From assembly GCA_052380005.1 (NCBI GenBank), contig JBQTCJ010000017.1: a stretch of DNA of 64,000 nucleotides. One strand, 5' to 3'. The notes below the pieces were generated by a model. The model worked only from the letters and a program-made list of their open reading frames with translations. It made no database searches and had not been told where the DNA came from. Below are positions 50,838 to 59,682 of this stretch, piece after piece. This stretch comes from Salinarimonas sp052380005 (GTDB lineage: Bacteria > Pseudomonadota > Alphaproteobacteria > Rhizobiales > Beijerinckiaceae). The position numbers were made by a program, and so were the translations under genes. Every line of letters starts with the position of its first letter. The stretch's first letter is position 1.

Positions 50838-52510
50838 CGCGCGCCGCCGGGCATGCGCGTCGCGCGCAGGATGAGCCGCGCCTTCTCCGGCTTCGTCAGC
50901 CGCAGGCGCGGCCCGCGCGGGTGCGCGAAGCCGCGGGCGACGAGCTTGGCGAAGAGCAGGCGGTAGCCCTCCATCATCACGATCGCGGGCCTCAGCGCGC
51001 TGCGGTCGAGCTGCGCGAGCATCCGGTCCGCCTCGGCGAAGCCGGCGCGCGCCTCCGCGGCGAGCGCGTCGCAGGCCCGCGCGAAACGCCGGTGCGCGAC
51101 CATCGCCGCCGCCTCGCCGTCGGCGATGCCGAGCGCGGCCAGGCGATCGAGGGGCACGTAGACGCGGTCGATGGCGGCATCCTCGTCGACGTCGCGCAGG
51201 ACGTTGACGACCTGCAGCGTGCGCCCGACGACGAGGGCGAAGTCGTGCGCCTCCGGCGCGCCGAAGATGCGCACCGACAGAACGCCCACCGCGCCGGCGA
51301 CGCGGCGGCAGTAGAGATCGAAGTCGGCGGCGTCTTGGATGCGCACGCGGGGCCGGCCGTCGCTCTCCATCCCGTCGAGGAGTGCGTGGAACTCGTCCCG
51401 CGGCAGGTCGTGCGCCACCATCGCCCGAGCGAGCTCGCGGCCGATCGGTCCCGTCGGTTCCTCGGGCAGCGCGTCGATCTCCCGGCGCCATGCGTCGAGG
51501 AAGGCGCGCTTCTCGGGAAGCGGCGCGGCGCCGTCGGCGATGTCGTCGATGACGCGGCAGAAGGCGTAGAGCGCGTAGTTGGCGCGCCGCCGCTCCGGCG
51601 CCTGCGCGGCCATCCCGAGCTTGAAGGAGGAGCCCGAGACGGCGACGATGTCCTTGACCACCCGCGGATCGCTCGACGCCCGCCGCCGGGCCAGCGCCGT
51701 CGGCAGCCCGGCGAAGGCGGCGGCGAAATCCCGCTTGCCGAGCGCGACGCGCGTCGTCACCGGATCGCCCGCCCGCAGCTTCGCCGAAAGCCGCCGCGCG
51801 AGCGCGAGCGTGACGGCGCTCTCGGCGGCGAGGCGGCGCGAGCGCACGCGCGAGGGCAGGTTCGCGGCGCGGGCGAGGAGATCGTCCACGCGGTCGAGCG
51901 CGGCGTCGAGGATCGGGCGGCGGCCTGCGGCGTTCGCCGGCGCGAAGAAGGCCGCCTCGCCGCCGGCCTCCTCCATCCAGGGCACCGGAAGGTAGACGCG
52001 GTCGAGAGCGGCGCGGTCCTTCTCCAGGTCCTGGAGGTGGTTGAGGATCTGGAGCGCGGTGCACAGCGCGTCCGCCGGCGCCTGCGCCGATGCGTCCTCG
52101 CCGTGCAGCCGCAGCAGGAAGCGCCCCACCGGGTCGGCGGAACGCCGGCAATAGGCGAGGAGCTCCGCCCAGTCGTCGTAGCGACGCTTCACCGCATCCT
52201 GCCGGAAGGCGTCGAGCAGCACGAGCGCCTCCTCGACGCCCGCGCCGAAGCGCCGGTCCGCGGCGGCCAGAGCCGCCGCGAGCGGCTCGGCCGGGTCGCC
52301 GGCCCGCAGCGCCCGCTCCAGCGTCTCGAGCCGGGCGAGCTTCTCGGGCGGGGCGGCGGAGGAATCGTCGGCGACGTCGTCGGCCGCGCGGGCGAAGCGA
52401 TAGAAGGCGAGCACCGGCGCGCGCAGGGGGCGCGCGATCAGCCGCGAGGCGACGGGAAAGTTCTCGTCGCGGTGGGTCTTGGTAGAAACGGGCGCGGCGG
52501 CGATGCTCAT
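50834..52510 (-). CDS. HpnC-HpnD fusion: presqualene diphosphate and hydroxysqualene synthase
   Basis: 558 aa in one frame, twice the usual length. Residues 1-262 are an HpnC-type prenyl synthase, with first Asp-rich motif DDVADD (44-49) and second NHLQDLEKD (157-165). Residues 285-558 are HpnD-type, beginning VKDIVAVSGSSFKLGM, with DDIADG (322-327) and NVLRDVDED (436-444). A short Ala/Arg-rich linker joins them. HpnD makes presqualene diphosphate from two farnesyl diphosphates and HpnC converts it to hydroxysqualene, so the fusion joins consecutive steps, with domain order reversed relative to the pathway. All four Asp motifs look functional. It follows the glycosyltransferase by four bases. 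Confidence 0.9.
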   Translation of the reverse strand: MSIAAAPVSTKTHRDENFPVASRLIARPLRAPVLAFYRFARAADDVADDSSAAPPEKLARLETLERALRAGDPAEPLAAALAAADRRFGAGVEEALVLLDAFRQDAVKRRYDDWAELLAYCRRSADPVGRFLLRLHGEDASAQAPADALCTALQILNHLQDLEKDRAALDRVYLPVPWMEEAGGEAAFFAPANAAGRRPILDAALDRVDDLLARAANLPSRVRSRRLAAESAVTLALARRLSAKLRAGDPVTTRVALGKRDFAAAFAGLPTALARRRASSDPRVVKDIVAVSGSSFKLGMAAQAPERRRANYALYAFCRVIDDIADGAAPLPEKRAFLDAWRREIDALPEEPTGPIGRELARAMVAHDLPRDEFHALLDGMESDGRPRVRIQDAADFDLYCRRVAGAVGVLSVRIFGAPEAHDFALVVGRTLQVVNVLRDVDEDAAIDRVYVPLDRLAALGIADGEAAAMVAHRRFARACDALAAEARAGFAEADRMLAQLDRSALRPAIVMMEGYRLLFAKLVARGFAHPRGPRLRLTKPEKARLILRATRMPGGAR

Positions 52511-52514
52511 GGGC

Positions 52515-53633
52515 TCATTGTGCCGGATACACGCGCCCCTTCCAACCGCCCGCGCGGCCGCGGCCGAGCTTCAGGAGCGACGCCCATTGGATGGCGAGGC
52601 CCACCCCGACGGTGGCGGGGTGGAGCGGCACCGTCCACCAGCTCTCCCGGGTCGCGCGGGTGATCGCCGCCCGCATGCCGAGCGACAGCACGAGCGCGCC
52701 GAGCGCCGGCACCAGCGGGCCGATGCCGGCGATCGCGAGCACCACGAGGATCGGCGGCAGCACGTGGCCGAAGCCGAGCAGCGCGGTCCAGACCGGCAGC
52801 TGGCCCCACGAGGCCATCCCCTCGTGCGCGTTCTTGATGAAGCCGCGCCACGCCGGCTCGAAGCCGTCGTACATGCGGCAGACCGCGAGCTCGGAGCCGA
52901 GCACGACGTCCGTCATGCGGCCGTGGTCGCGCAGGCGCCGGGCGAGCTGGATGCCGTCGTGCAGGAGATGGCGTATGGATTCGTGGCCGCCGATGGCGTC
53001 GTAGGCCTCTCGCGGGAAGAGCATCATCTGCCCGCAGGCGGCGCCGAGCCCCCGGTCGGGGCGCGTGCGCATCATCGGCACGGGCAGGTAGCCGAGCATC
53101 AGGAAGTTGATCATCGGCACGGTGAGCCGCTCGCCCCAGGTCTTCGTCACCTGCCGCGGCACGGCGCTGACGAGACCGAACCCCTTCGTTTCCTGATGGG
53201 CGACGAGGGAGGCGGCGGCGCGCGGGGCGAGGCGCACGTCCGCGTCGACGAAGAGGAGATGCGTGCCGGACGCCGCATCCGCCAGGCGCTGGCAGGCGTG
53301 GACCTTGCCGGTCCAGCCGGCGGGAAGCGGCGGCGCGCGCTCCAGCCGCACGCGCGCGTCCCGCGCGGCGATCGCGGAGACGATCTCGGCCGTTCGGTCG
53401 GTCGAGCCGTCGTCCATCACGACGACCTCGACGGCGACCCCCTCGCTCGCGAGCGCGCTCTCGACGCAGGCGGCGATGTTCGCCTCCTCGTCGCGGGCGG
53501 GGATCAGCACGGACACGCGCGTCCCCTCCCCGGCCGGGCGGAAGGCGGGCGTGCGCATGGCGCCGAGGTTCATCGTTGCGAGCAGCGCGCCGAGGGCGGC
53601 GAAGGCGAGGGCGAGGATGGCGATCACCGTCAC
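52515..53633 (-). CDS. Family 2 glycosyltransferase of the C30 carotenoid cluster
   Basis: 372 aa, GTG start overlapping the acyltransferase stop. There is one N-terminal membrane span (about 2-22), then a GT-A domain with VSVLIPARDEEANI, DDGSTDRT and the metal-binding DAD (FVDADVRL), and two to three C-terminal spans. It resembles the CrtQ-type enzymes that glycosylate C30 carotenoid carboxylates. Likely role: UDP-glucose-dependent transfer to a diapolycopenoate-like acid at the membrane. Confidence 0.85.
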   Translation of the reverse strand: MTVIAILALAFAALGALLATMNLGAMRTPAFRPAGEGTRVSVLIPARDEEANIAACVESALASEGVAVEVVVMDDGSTDRTAEIVSAIAARDARVRLERAPPLPAGWTGKVHACQRLADAASGTHLLFVDADVRLAPRAAASLVAHQETKGFGLVSAVPRQVTKTWGERLTVPMINFLMLGYLPVPMMRTRPDRGLGAACGQMMLFPREAYDAIGGHESIRHLLHDGIQLARRLRDHGRMTDVVLGSELAVCRMYDGFEPAWRGFIKNAHEGMASWGQLPVWTALLGFGHVLPPILVVLAIAGIGPLVPALGALVLSLGMRAAITRATRESWWTVPLHPATVGVGLAIQWASLLKLGRGRAGGWKGRVYPAQ

Positions 53634-54490
53634 GGTCGGTCGTCTCCTGAATGAGGCCGGCGCCCGTGCGCGGCCTCGTAGCGCTCGCCCTTCATCGCCG
53701 CCAGTGCGCGCTTCCAGGCCCCGTAGACGCCGCCCACCCCGGCCGCGCCGGAGAGGACCGTCTCGAACCGGGCCGGGTCGCGGGTCGCGACGTCCGCCGA
53801 CAGGCGGTCGAGCACGCCGGTCAGCCGCTCCTCGAGATGGGTGCGCCGCGCCGCGCGGTCCAGGGCGAGGAGGTCCGCCCCGCGCTCCGGCTCGCCGAAG
53901 GCGACGAAGGCCTCCGCGCCGCGCTGCTCCCAGAACTGGTACTCCATGGCGAGCGGCACGAACAGCGCATGCGGCGCGATCTCGGGGAGGCGCGCCACGC
54001 CGGCGCGCAGCCCGATCGGCCGGGTGCGCACGTCCATGAAGCGCCCCTGCGCCGCGAGCCAGATCGCCGCGTCGTCCCGCGTCAGGATGTCGGCGGAGGC
54101 GGAGAGAAAATCCGCCGCGCCCTTCGGGCTCTCGAGGTCGATGCCGTAGGCGCCGATGCGCTTCATGAAGCCGTAGGTCGCGAGCATCTCGGCGTCGATC
54201 GGCGCGTAGGACTGGCGCGCGGGGAAGAAGGCGTCGCCCACGAGGATGAAGGTCGCCGCGTCCCACCAGGCCGGGTGGTTCGTGTAGAGCACCAGCGGCG
54301 CGGCCTCGCCGACGAAGCGCGGGACGCCCCAGGGGGGAATCCAGAGCGCGTTCATGTGCTTCTTGAAGTACCGCTTGAAGTAGAAGGTGAAGAAGCCGAG
54401 CCGCCGCGGATCACGAAGCCGCGTCGGCCGCTCGGCCTCCGGCAGCCGCGCCGCGAGCCGGCGCGCCTTGGCGCGGGGGTCGGCGCTCAT
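53630..54490 (-). CDS. PlsC-like lysophospholipid acyltransferase-family protein of the carotenoid cluster
   Basis: 286 aa. The acyltransferase motif HxxxxD is present as TNHPAWWDA, and a second block includes IDLESPKGAADFL and AIWLAAQGRFMDVR. No long hydrophobic segment is present, so it is probably membrane-associated rather than membrane-spanning. In a gene series with a glycosyltransferase and CrtN-type enzymes it most likely adds a fatty acyl chain to the sugar of a glycocarotenoid, as in staphyloxanthin-like pigments. ATG 54490 has no obvious competitor. Confidence 0.82.
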   Translation of the reverse strand: MSADPRAKARRLAARLPEAERPTRLRDPRRLGFFTFYFKRYFKKHMNALWIPPWGVPRFVGEAAPLVLYTNHPAWWDAATFILVGDAFFPARQSYAPIDAEMLATYGFMKRIGAYGIDLESPKGAADFLSASADILTRDDAAIWLAAQGRFMDVRTRPIGLRAGVARLPEIAPHALFVPLAMEYQFWEQRGAEAFVAFGEPERGADLLALDRAARRTHLEERLTGVLDRLSADVATRDPARFETVLSGAAGVGGVYGAWKRALAAMKGERYEAAHGRRPHSGDDRP

Positions 54491-54500
54491 CGACGCATCT

Positions 54501-54676
54501 CCTTCCCTGTAGGGGAAGGTGGATCGCCGCGCACCGGCGAGACGGATGGGGCGCGCGGGACGCGCGTTCGGCGCAGCCGAAACGGACGCGTCGAGCCGGG
54601 GAACCCCGCCCCTGATCCGCTCCGCGGATCGTCCCCGCCCCAACGGGGCGGGAGCGGCGCGCCCTCGGCCATCGCC
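54501..54676. repeat. Intergenic repeat, CCTTCCC-TGTAG family, copy 2
   Basis: The hairpin CCTTCCC-TGTAG-GGGAAGG (54501-54519) is perfect here. The following GACGGATGGGGCGCGCGGGA and CGCGTTCGGC sequence matches the left half of the element at 33693-33885 closely. The right side diverges into another hairpin (CCCGCCCC-AAC-GGGGCGGG). It interrupts the carotenoid operon between the acyltransferase and a CrtN-type gene. Confidence 0.65.
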
Positions 54677-56212
54677 TCACGACGCCTTGGCGAGGCCGCC
54701 GCCGCGTGCGTCCTGGTCGAGGGCGTCGGCGGCGATCCAGCCGGACATCATCACCATCGGCATGCCGGGGCCCGGATGCGCCGCGCCCCCGGCGAGGTAC
54801 AGCCCCTCGATGTCGCGCGAGCGGTTGCCCGGCTTGAAGGCGCCGAGGAACTTGCCGTGGCTCGCCAGGCCGTAGATCGCGCCGTTGAGCACCTTGTAGC
54901 GGTCGTGGATGTCCTGCGGCGTCAGATGGCGCTCGACCACGATGCGCTCGCGCAGGTCCGGCATGCCGCCGGTACGCTCGAGCTTCTCGATGATCTTCTC
55001 GCGATAGGGCGCGAACATCTTCGACCAGTCGTGGTGCGGGCGCAGGTAGGGCGTGTGCACGAGGACATAGAGCGCCTCCCCACCCTCGGGGGCGACCGAC
55101 GGGTCGGTCGCCGACGGCGCGGCGAGGTAGGCCGTCGGATCCGGCGCGGGCTCGCCCTTGTCGTAGATGAAGTTGAACTCCTCCTCCGGATCGCGGGAGA
55201 AGACGAAGTCGTGGTGCGCGAGGTGGTCGTAGCGCTTGTTCAGCCCGAGATAGAGCACGACGCCGGAGCAGGCGGGCTCGAAGCCCTTCTTGTCGTAGCG
55301 CGCGCCGACGTCGCCGCCGACGAGCTCGCGATAGGTGCGGATCGAGTCCATGTTGGACACGACCTTCTCGAAGCGCTCGGTCTCGCCCGAGGCGGTCTTG
55401 ACGCCCGTCACGCGCTTGCCCTGGAGCTCGAGCCCGACGATGTCGGTCGACGGCCGCAGGGTCGCGCCGAGGTCGGTGGCGAGCTTGGCGAGGCCCTCCG
55501 CGACGGCGCGGGTGCCGCCCATCGGGTACCAGACGCCCTCGGCAACCTGCATGTGGGCGATCGAGCAGAGCACCGCCGGCGATCCGTAGGGGTTCGAGCC
55601 GACGTACTGCGTGAAGTGGTCGAGCATCTGGGAGAGCCGCTCGTCCTTCACGTGCGAGCGGATCGTGCCGGCCACCGAGGCGCCCATGCGCAGCGCCATG
55701 ACGTCGCGCAGCGTGCTCGGGTCGAAGTTCTTGCGCACGTTGATCGTGTCGAACAGGTCCTCGACCGGCTTCCAGAAGAAGAACCGCTCGGAGATCTCGT
55801 GCAGGTTCTTCGACTTCGCGATGAAGCGCTCGTAGCCTTCGCCGGCGCCGACGCCCGGGGCGAAGGCGTTCATGTCCGCCTTCATCTGCGGCACGCTCTC
55901 GCACAGGTCGAACTGCGTGCCGTCCTCGAAGAAGCAGCGCCATTGCGGATCGAGGCGCACGAGGTCCATGTATTGCGTAATGTCGCGCTTCGCCTCCTCG
56001 AAGATGCGATGCAGGACGCGCGGCACGGTGAGGATGGTCGGCCCCATGTCGAAGCGATAGCCGCCCTCGTGCAGCACCGCGGCCTTGCCGCCGACCCAGG
56101 AATTCTTGTCGAAGAGCGTCACCTCGTGCCCGCGCGCCGCCAGCACGCAGGCGCTGGCGAGCCCGCCGAGACCGCCGCCGATCACCGCCACCTTCTTGGA
56201 AGACCCACTCAC
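54677..56212 (-). CDS. CrtN/CrtI-type carotenoid desaturase-oxidase 1
   Basis: 511 aa from GTG 56212. The N-terminal FAD motif is VAVIGGGLGGLASACVLAAR, then KNSWVGGKAAVLHEGGYRFD and MGPTILTVP. The C-terminal carotenoid desaturase block is LYLAGGAAHPGPGMPMVMMSG. With squalene made by the neighbouring genes, it probably acts as a diapophytoene/squalene-type desaturase or terminal methyl oxidase of the C30 route. Which of the two CrtN-like proteins does which step cannot be read from sequence alone. It starts 58 bases after the DUF2141 gene. Confidence 0.85.
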   Translation of the reverse strand: MSGSSKKVAVIGGGLGGLASACVLAARGHEVTLFDKNSWVGGKAAVLHEGGYRFDMGPTILTVPRVLHRIFEEAKRDITQYMDLVRLDPQWRCFFEDGTQFDLCESVPQMKADMNAFAPGVGAGEGYERFIAKSKNLHEISERFFFWKPVEDLFDTINVRKNFDPSTLRDVMALRMGASVAGTIRSHVKDERLSQMLDHFTQYVGSNPYGSPAVLCSIAHMQVAEGVWYPMGGTRAVAEGLAKLATDLGATLRPSTDIVGLELQGKRVTGVKTASGETERFEKVVSNMDSIRTYRELVGGDVGARYDKKGFEPACSGVVLYLGLNKRYDHLAHHDFVFSRDPEEEFNFIYDKGEPAPDPTAYLAAPSATDPSVAPEGGEALYVLVHTPYLRPHHDWSKMFAPYREKIIEKLERTGGMPDLRERIVVERHLTPQDIHDRYKVLNGAIYGLASHGKFLGAFKPGNRSRDIEGLYLAGGAAHPGPGMPMVMMSGWIAADALDQDARGGGLAKAS

Positions 56213-56270
56213 GTCACGCTCCTCTCGCTGGCCGTTCCCGAGGCCAATCCGTTCGCTGCTCTCGCCGACC

Positions 56271-56750
56271 TCACCGGGTCTGTCGCTCGATAGCCTGCTG
56301 CACCGCGTTCTCGTCGTCGAGCGGCAGCCGCCCGAGCCGCACCGACACCGTGCCGCCGGAGGCCGGCAGCTCGAAGGCCGCGCCGCTGAAGGTCGGCGGC
56401 GAGAACCGGCCGACGTCGTTGGAGAACCCGTAGGGCTCGCTCGGCAGCTGCCAGACCAGGATCGGCTGGGTGTCGAGCGCGCCGTTGCCGTTCACGTCCT
56501 GGTAGGCCGCGACCGCCCAGCGCCCGGGCGCCACGTCGTCGAAGCGGAAGGCGAGCGTGCCGCCGCTCGCGCGCTGGAACTTGCCGATCGGGCAGGTGTC
56601 GCGATCGAGCGCGCGGTCGCACAGGCCGACGAACACGGGGCCCTCCCCGGCCGCGACGCCGCTCACCCGCACGACGAGCGAGGCGGCGGAGGCGTGGGCC
56701 GGCGCGGCGGCGAGGAGAGCGGCGCACAGGAGCGCGATGCGGAGCGGCAC
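56271..56750 (-). CDS. Exported DUF2141-type protein of the carotenoid cluster
   Basis: 159 aa from GTG 56748-56750. A signal peptide (hydrophobic 4-18, cleavage about ASA/AS) is followed by a beta-rich domain with the DUF2141 pattern (VFVGLCDRALD, GRWAVAAYQDVNGNGALD, EPYGFSNDVGR). The DVNGNGALD segment looks like a calcium-binding loop. The two Cys (44 and 54) could pair in the periplasm. It lies between the two CrtN-type genes, so a role in placing or stabilising the pigment in the envelope is conceivable but unproven. Confidence 0.8.
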   Translation of the reverse strand: MPLRIALLCAALLAAAPAHASAASLVVRVSGVAAGEGPVFVGLCDRALDRDTCPIGKFQRASGGTLAFRFDDVAPGRWAVAAYQDVNGNGALDTQPILVWQLPSEPYGFSNDVGRFSPPTFSGAAFELPASGGTVSVRLGRLPLDDENAVQQAIERQTR

Positions 56751-56768
56751 GTCGTGGTCCTTCTCTTC

Positions 56769-58406
56769 TCAGGCGCGGGCGGGCGCGCCGGTCGTGCGCC
56801 GGAACAGCGAGCGGCCGGGCCGCGCGCGCTCGGCGGCGAGGTCCTCCAGCAGGAGCCGCGTCGTGATGCGCGCCCCCTCGTAGATCACCGGCAGCCCCGA
56901 GCCCGGGTGCGTGCCGCCGCCGACGAGGTAGACGCCCTTGCCGAAGCGGTTGTGCGGGCGGAAGTACAGCATCTGGCCGAGATCGTGCGCGAGGTTGAAG
57001 GTCGCGCCCTCGTTGACGGCGAACTCGTCCTGCCAGCCGGCGGGCGTGATCACCCGCTCATAGCGGATTCGCCGCTCGATGTCGTGAAGACCGAGCACCT
57101 TCAGGCGATCGAGCGTCTTCGCCCGGAACGCCGCGGCCTCGCTCGCCCAGTCCGTGCCCGAGCGCAGGTTCGGCACCGGCACGAGGACGTAGAGGCTCGA
57201 ATGGCCCTTCGGCGCCATCGACGGGTCGGTGCGCGCGGCGTTCTGGACGTAGAACGAGGGCTTCGTCGGCAGCCGGCAGCTCGAGATCTCCTCGATGTTG
57301 TTGGCGTAGTCGTCCGACAGGAGGATCGTGTGGTGCTCGAGGTCGCCGAGATCGCCCTCGATGCCGAGGTAGAGCATGAAGGTCGAGCAGGAGATGCGCG
57401 CGCGCTCGAGCTTGCGGTCCGTCCAGCGCGGGCGGTGCGCCTGCGGGATCAGCCGGCGCGCGGCGTGGGCGAAGTCGCCGTTGACCACGACCGCGTCCGC
57501 CGGCTTGCGCTCGCCGTTCACGACGAGGCCCACCGCCCGGTCGCCCTCGTAGAGGATCTCGTCGACGGGCGTGTCGAGCGCGATCGTCACGCCCATCTTC
57601 TCGGCGAGCCTCGCCATCGCATCCGACACCGCGCCGCAGCCGCCGATCGGGTGGAAGACGCCGTGCTCGTACTCGAGGAACGAGAGGATCGTGAACAGGC
57701 TCGGGCACTGGAAGGGCGACATGCCCAGGTACTTCGTCTGGAACGAGAACGCGAGCCGCACCCGCGGGTCCCGGAAGTAGCGCTTGAGGTCCCCGTCCAC
57801 GCTGGAGAACGGGCGCATCATCGGCAGCGCCTGCAGCATCGCGGGGGAGACGACGTCGAGCGGGCTGTCGAACGGCCGCTCCAGGATCGGGCGGAACAGC
57901 TCGAGCTTCTTGCGGTTCTCCGACATGAAGCGCGCGACGTTCTCGGCGTCCTCCGGCGCGATCGTGGCGATCTCGGCCGCCATGCGGGCGATGTCCGGCG
58001 TCGCCTTGATGTCCCCGCCGCCCTCGAACACCACGTGATATTGCGGGTCGAGCCGCACGAGGTCCACGTGGTCGGCCAGGCTCTCGCCGCAGGCCTCGAA
58101 GATCTCGGCCAGGATGCGCGGGTAGAGGAAGAACGTCGGCCCGATGTCGAACTTGTAGCCGCCGGGCGCCGTCACCGTCTTGGTGCGCCCGCCGACCTGC
58201 GAGTCCTTCTCGTAGATCGTGACGTGCGCGCCCTGCTTGGCCAGCAGCAGCGCCGCCGCCAGCCCGCCGGGGCCGGCGCCGACGATCGCGACGCGCGCGC
58301 CCTTCGCCTCCTCCATCCCCGCGGACGCGTCGCGCAAATCGGCGAGCTCCGCCGCCGCGTTCTCGGCGTGCCCGAAATCGGACGCCAGACCCTCCGGGTT
58401 CCTCAT
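56769..58406 (-). CDS. CrtN/CrtI-type carotenoid desaturase-oxidase 2
   Basis: 545 aa from ATG 58406 (an internal ATG at 58316 would remove 30 residues of unconserved N-terminus). The FAD motif is VAIVGAGPGGLAAALLLAKQ, followed by KDSQVGGRTKTVTAPGGYKF and DIGPTFFLYP. The C-terminal block is VYLVGGGTHPGSGLPVIYEG. It is homologous to but clearly distinct from the 54677-56212 protein, so one may desaturate squalene to a diapolycopene-like chain and the other oxidise a terminal methyl. First gene of the co-directional carotenoid series. Confidence 0.86.
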   Translation of the reverse strand: MRNPEGLASDFGHAENAAAELADLRDASAGMEEAKGARVAIVGAGPGGLAAALLLAKQGAHVTIYEKDSQVGGRTKTVTAPGGYKFDIGPTFFLYPRILAEIFEACGESLADHVDLVRLDPQYHVVFEGGGDIKATPDIARMAAEIATIAPEDAENVARFMSENRKKLELFRPILERPFDSPLDVVSPAMLQALPMMRPFSSVDGDLKRYFRDPRVRLAFSFQTKYLGMSPFQCPSLFTILSFLEYEHGVFHPIGGCGAVSDAMARLAEKMGVTIALDTPVDEILYEGDRAVGLVVNGERKPADAVVVNGDFAHAARRLIPQAHRPRWTDRKLERARISCSTFMLYLGIEGDLGDLEHHTILLSDDYANNIEEISSCRLPTKPSFYVQNAARTDPSMAPKGHSSLYVLVPVPNLRSGTDWASEAAAFRAKTLDRLKVLGLHDIERRIRYERVITPAGWQDEFAVNEGATFNLAHDLGQMLYFRPHNRFGKGVYLVGGGTHPGSGLPVIYEGARITTRLLLEDLAAERARPGRSLFRRTTGAPARA

Positions 58407-58515
58407 CGTCGCTCTAACCCCCGACACCAACGCGCGCTCGAATGTGCGGCATGTTCGCCGTCTCCTCAACACTTACGCTGCGACGCACGCGCAGGATCAC
58501 ACGCGCACCGCACCG

Positions 58516-59568
58516 TCACTCCGCCGCACGCCGCACGGCGAGGCTCTCCGCAGGGCCCCCCGCCGGCAGCGACGCCCGCGCCACCGTCTCGTCGATCGCG
58601 GCGCGGATCGAATCCTGCGCAAAATAGTGGATCATGTGGCCGAGACCAGGGAGAAGTGCCATGCGCGCGTCAGGGATCTCCGCGGCGAGGCGCTGCGTGT
58701 GCAGCGCGCCCGGCAGCGCCTTGTCCTCCGCCCCGTGGAGGAGCGCCAACGGCACGGCGCAGCCGGCGTAGCGCGGCATCAGCTCCGCCGCGGCCGATCG
58801 CATCACCGCGAGCTCGGCGGAGGCGGCGCGGATCTGCTCGGGCCGCTCGCCGTAGGCGAAGGGGTACTCGGCGAGCATCCGCGGCGGGATCGGGTGCGGG
58901 TCGAACAGGCGCGGGTAGAGCCTGGGGGCGAGCCGGCGCATGGTCTGCGGGCCCAGCGTCCAGGCCAGCGCGTGGCCGAGCACCGGCACGGCCGGCAGGC
59001 CCATCGCCGCGACGCCGCTGCGCTCCTGCGGATAGTAGAAGCCCGACATCAGCACCGCGCCGGCGACCGCGTCGGGATGGTCGAGCGCCATGGCCAACGA
59101 CACGAGCGCGCCCCAGGAATGCCCGACGAGGATCGGCCGGTCGACGCCGATCTCGGCGAGGAAGGCGCGCAGCAGGGCGGCCTGGTCGCGCGGGTCGTAC
59201 CGCCGACCGGAGGGGCGCGACGAATGGCCGTAGCCCGGCCGGTCGGGCACGATGCAGCGATAGCGCGTCGCGCAGGCGTCGATCAGCCCGGAGACGAGGA
59301 GGTCGTCGAGGCAGGCGCCGTTGCCGTGCACGAACAGGAGGGCCGGCGCCTCCCGCGGCCCGGCATCGCTCGGCCCGGCATCGCTCGGCCCGACGTCGAC
59401 GTAGTGCAGCCGCACGCCCTCCACCGCGACGAAGCGCCCGATCGGCGGGTGCATCTCGCGCGCGACCTTCCGGCCGCGCAGCCACGCATGCAGCGCCGAG
59501 CCGCCGGCGGCGAGCGCGATCGCCCCCAGCGCGGCGCCCGCGATGCGGGGAGGATCGATCTCGGCCAT
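58516..59568 (-). CDS. Membrane-anchored alpha/beta hydrolase
   Basis: 350 aa from ATG 59568. A single N-terminal hydrophobic segment (about 9-28) likely anchors it. The hydrolase core has HGNGACLDDLLVSG, the nucleophile elbow GHSWGA and a C-terminal His (GLGHMIHYF). Residues near 75-85 contain a five-residue repeat (GPSDAGPSDAG) from a perfect 15-base tandem duplication at 59356-59385. It precedes the carotenoid genes by 109 bases on the same strand; a link to pigment or lipid turnover is possible. Confidence 0.82.
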   Translation of the reverse strand: MAEIDPPRIAGAALGAIALAAGGSALHAWLRGRKVAREMHPPIGRFVAVEGVRLHYVDVGPSDAGPSDAGPREAPALLFVHGNGACLDDLLVSGLIDACATRYRCIVPDRPGYGHSSRPSGRRYDPRDQAALLRAFLAEIGVDRPILVGHSWGALVSLAMALDHPDAVAGAVLMSGFYYPQERSGVAAMGLPAVPVLGHALAWTLGPQTMRRLAPRLYPRLFDPHPIPPRMLAEYPFAYGERPEQIRAASAELAVMRSAAAELMPRYAGCAVPLALLHGAEDKALPGALHTQRLAAEIPDARMALLPGLGHMIHYFAQDSIRAAIDETVARASLPAGGPAESLAVRRAAE

Positions 59569-59682
59569 GGGCGTTGCGTCTCCGGAGCGGATTGCGTGTG
59601 AGCCTAGCGGCAACAGACGGCCGCGCCCATCCGTTCCGGCTGCGACCGGACCGCGCGCTCGTCCCCGCCCGTGTCGCCCCCC

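Noticed and set aside
48613..58406. Interpretation as a photosynthesis-linked C40 carotenoid (spirilloxanthin) cluster
   Set aside because: No crtB, crtC, crtD-crtF pairing, bch or puf genes are present, and squalene synthase-type genes sit in the same operon, which favours the C30 route.
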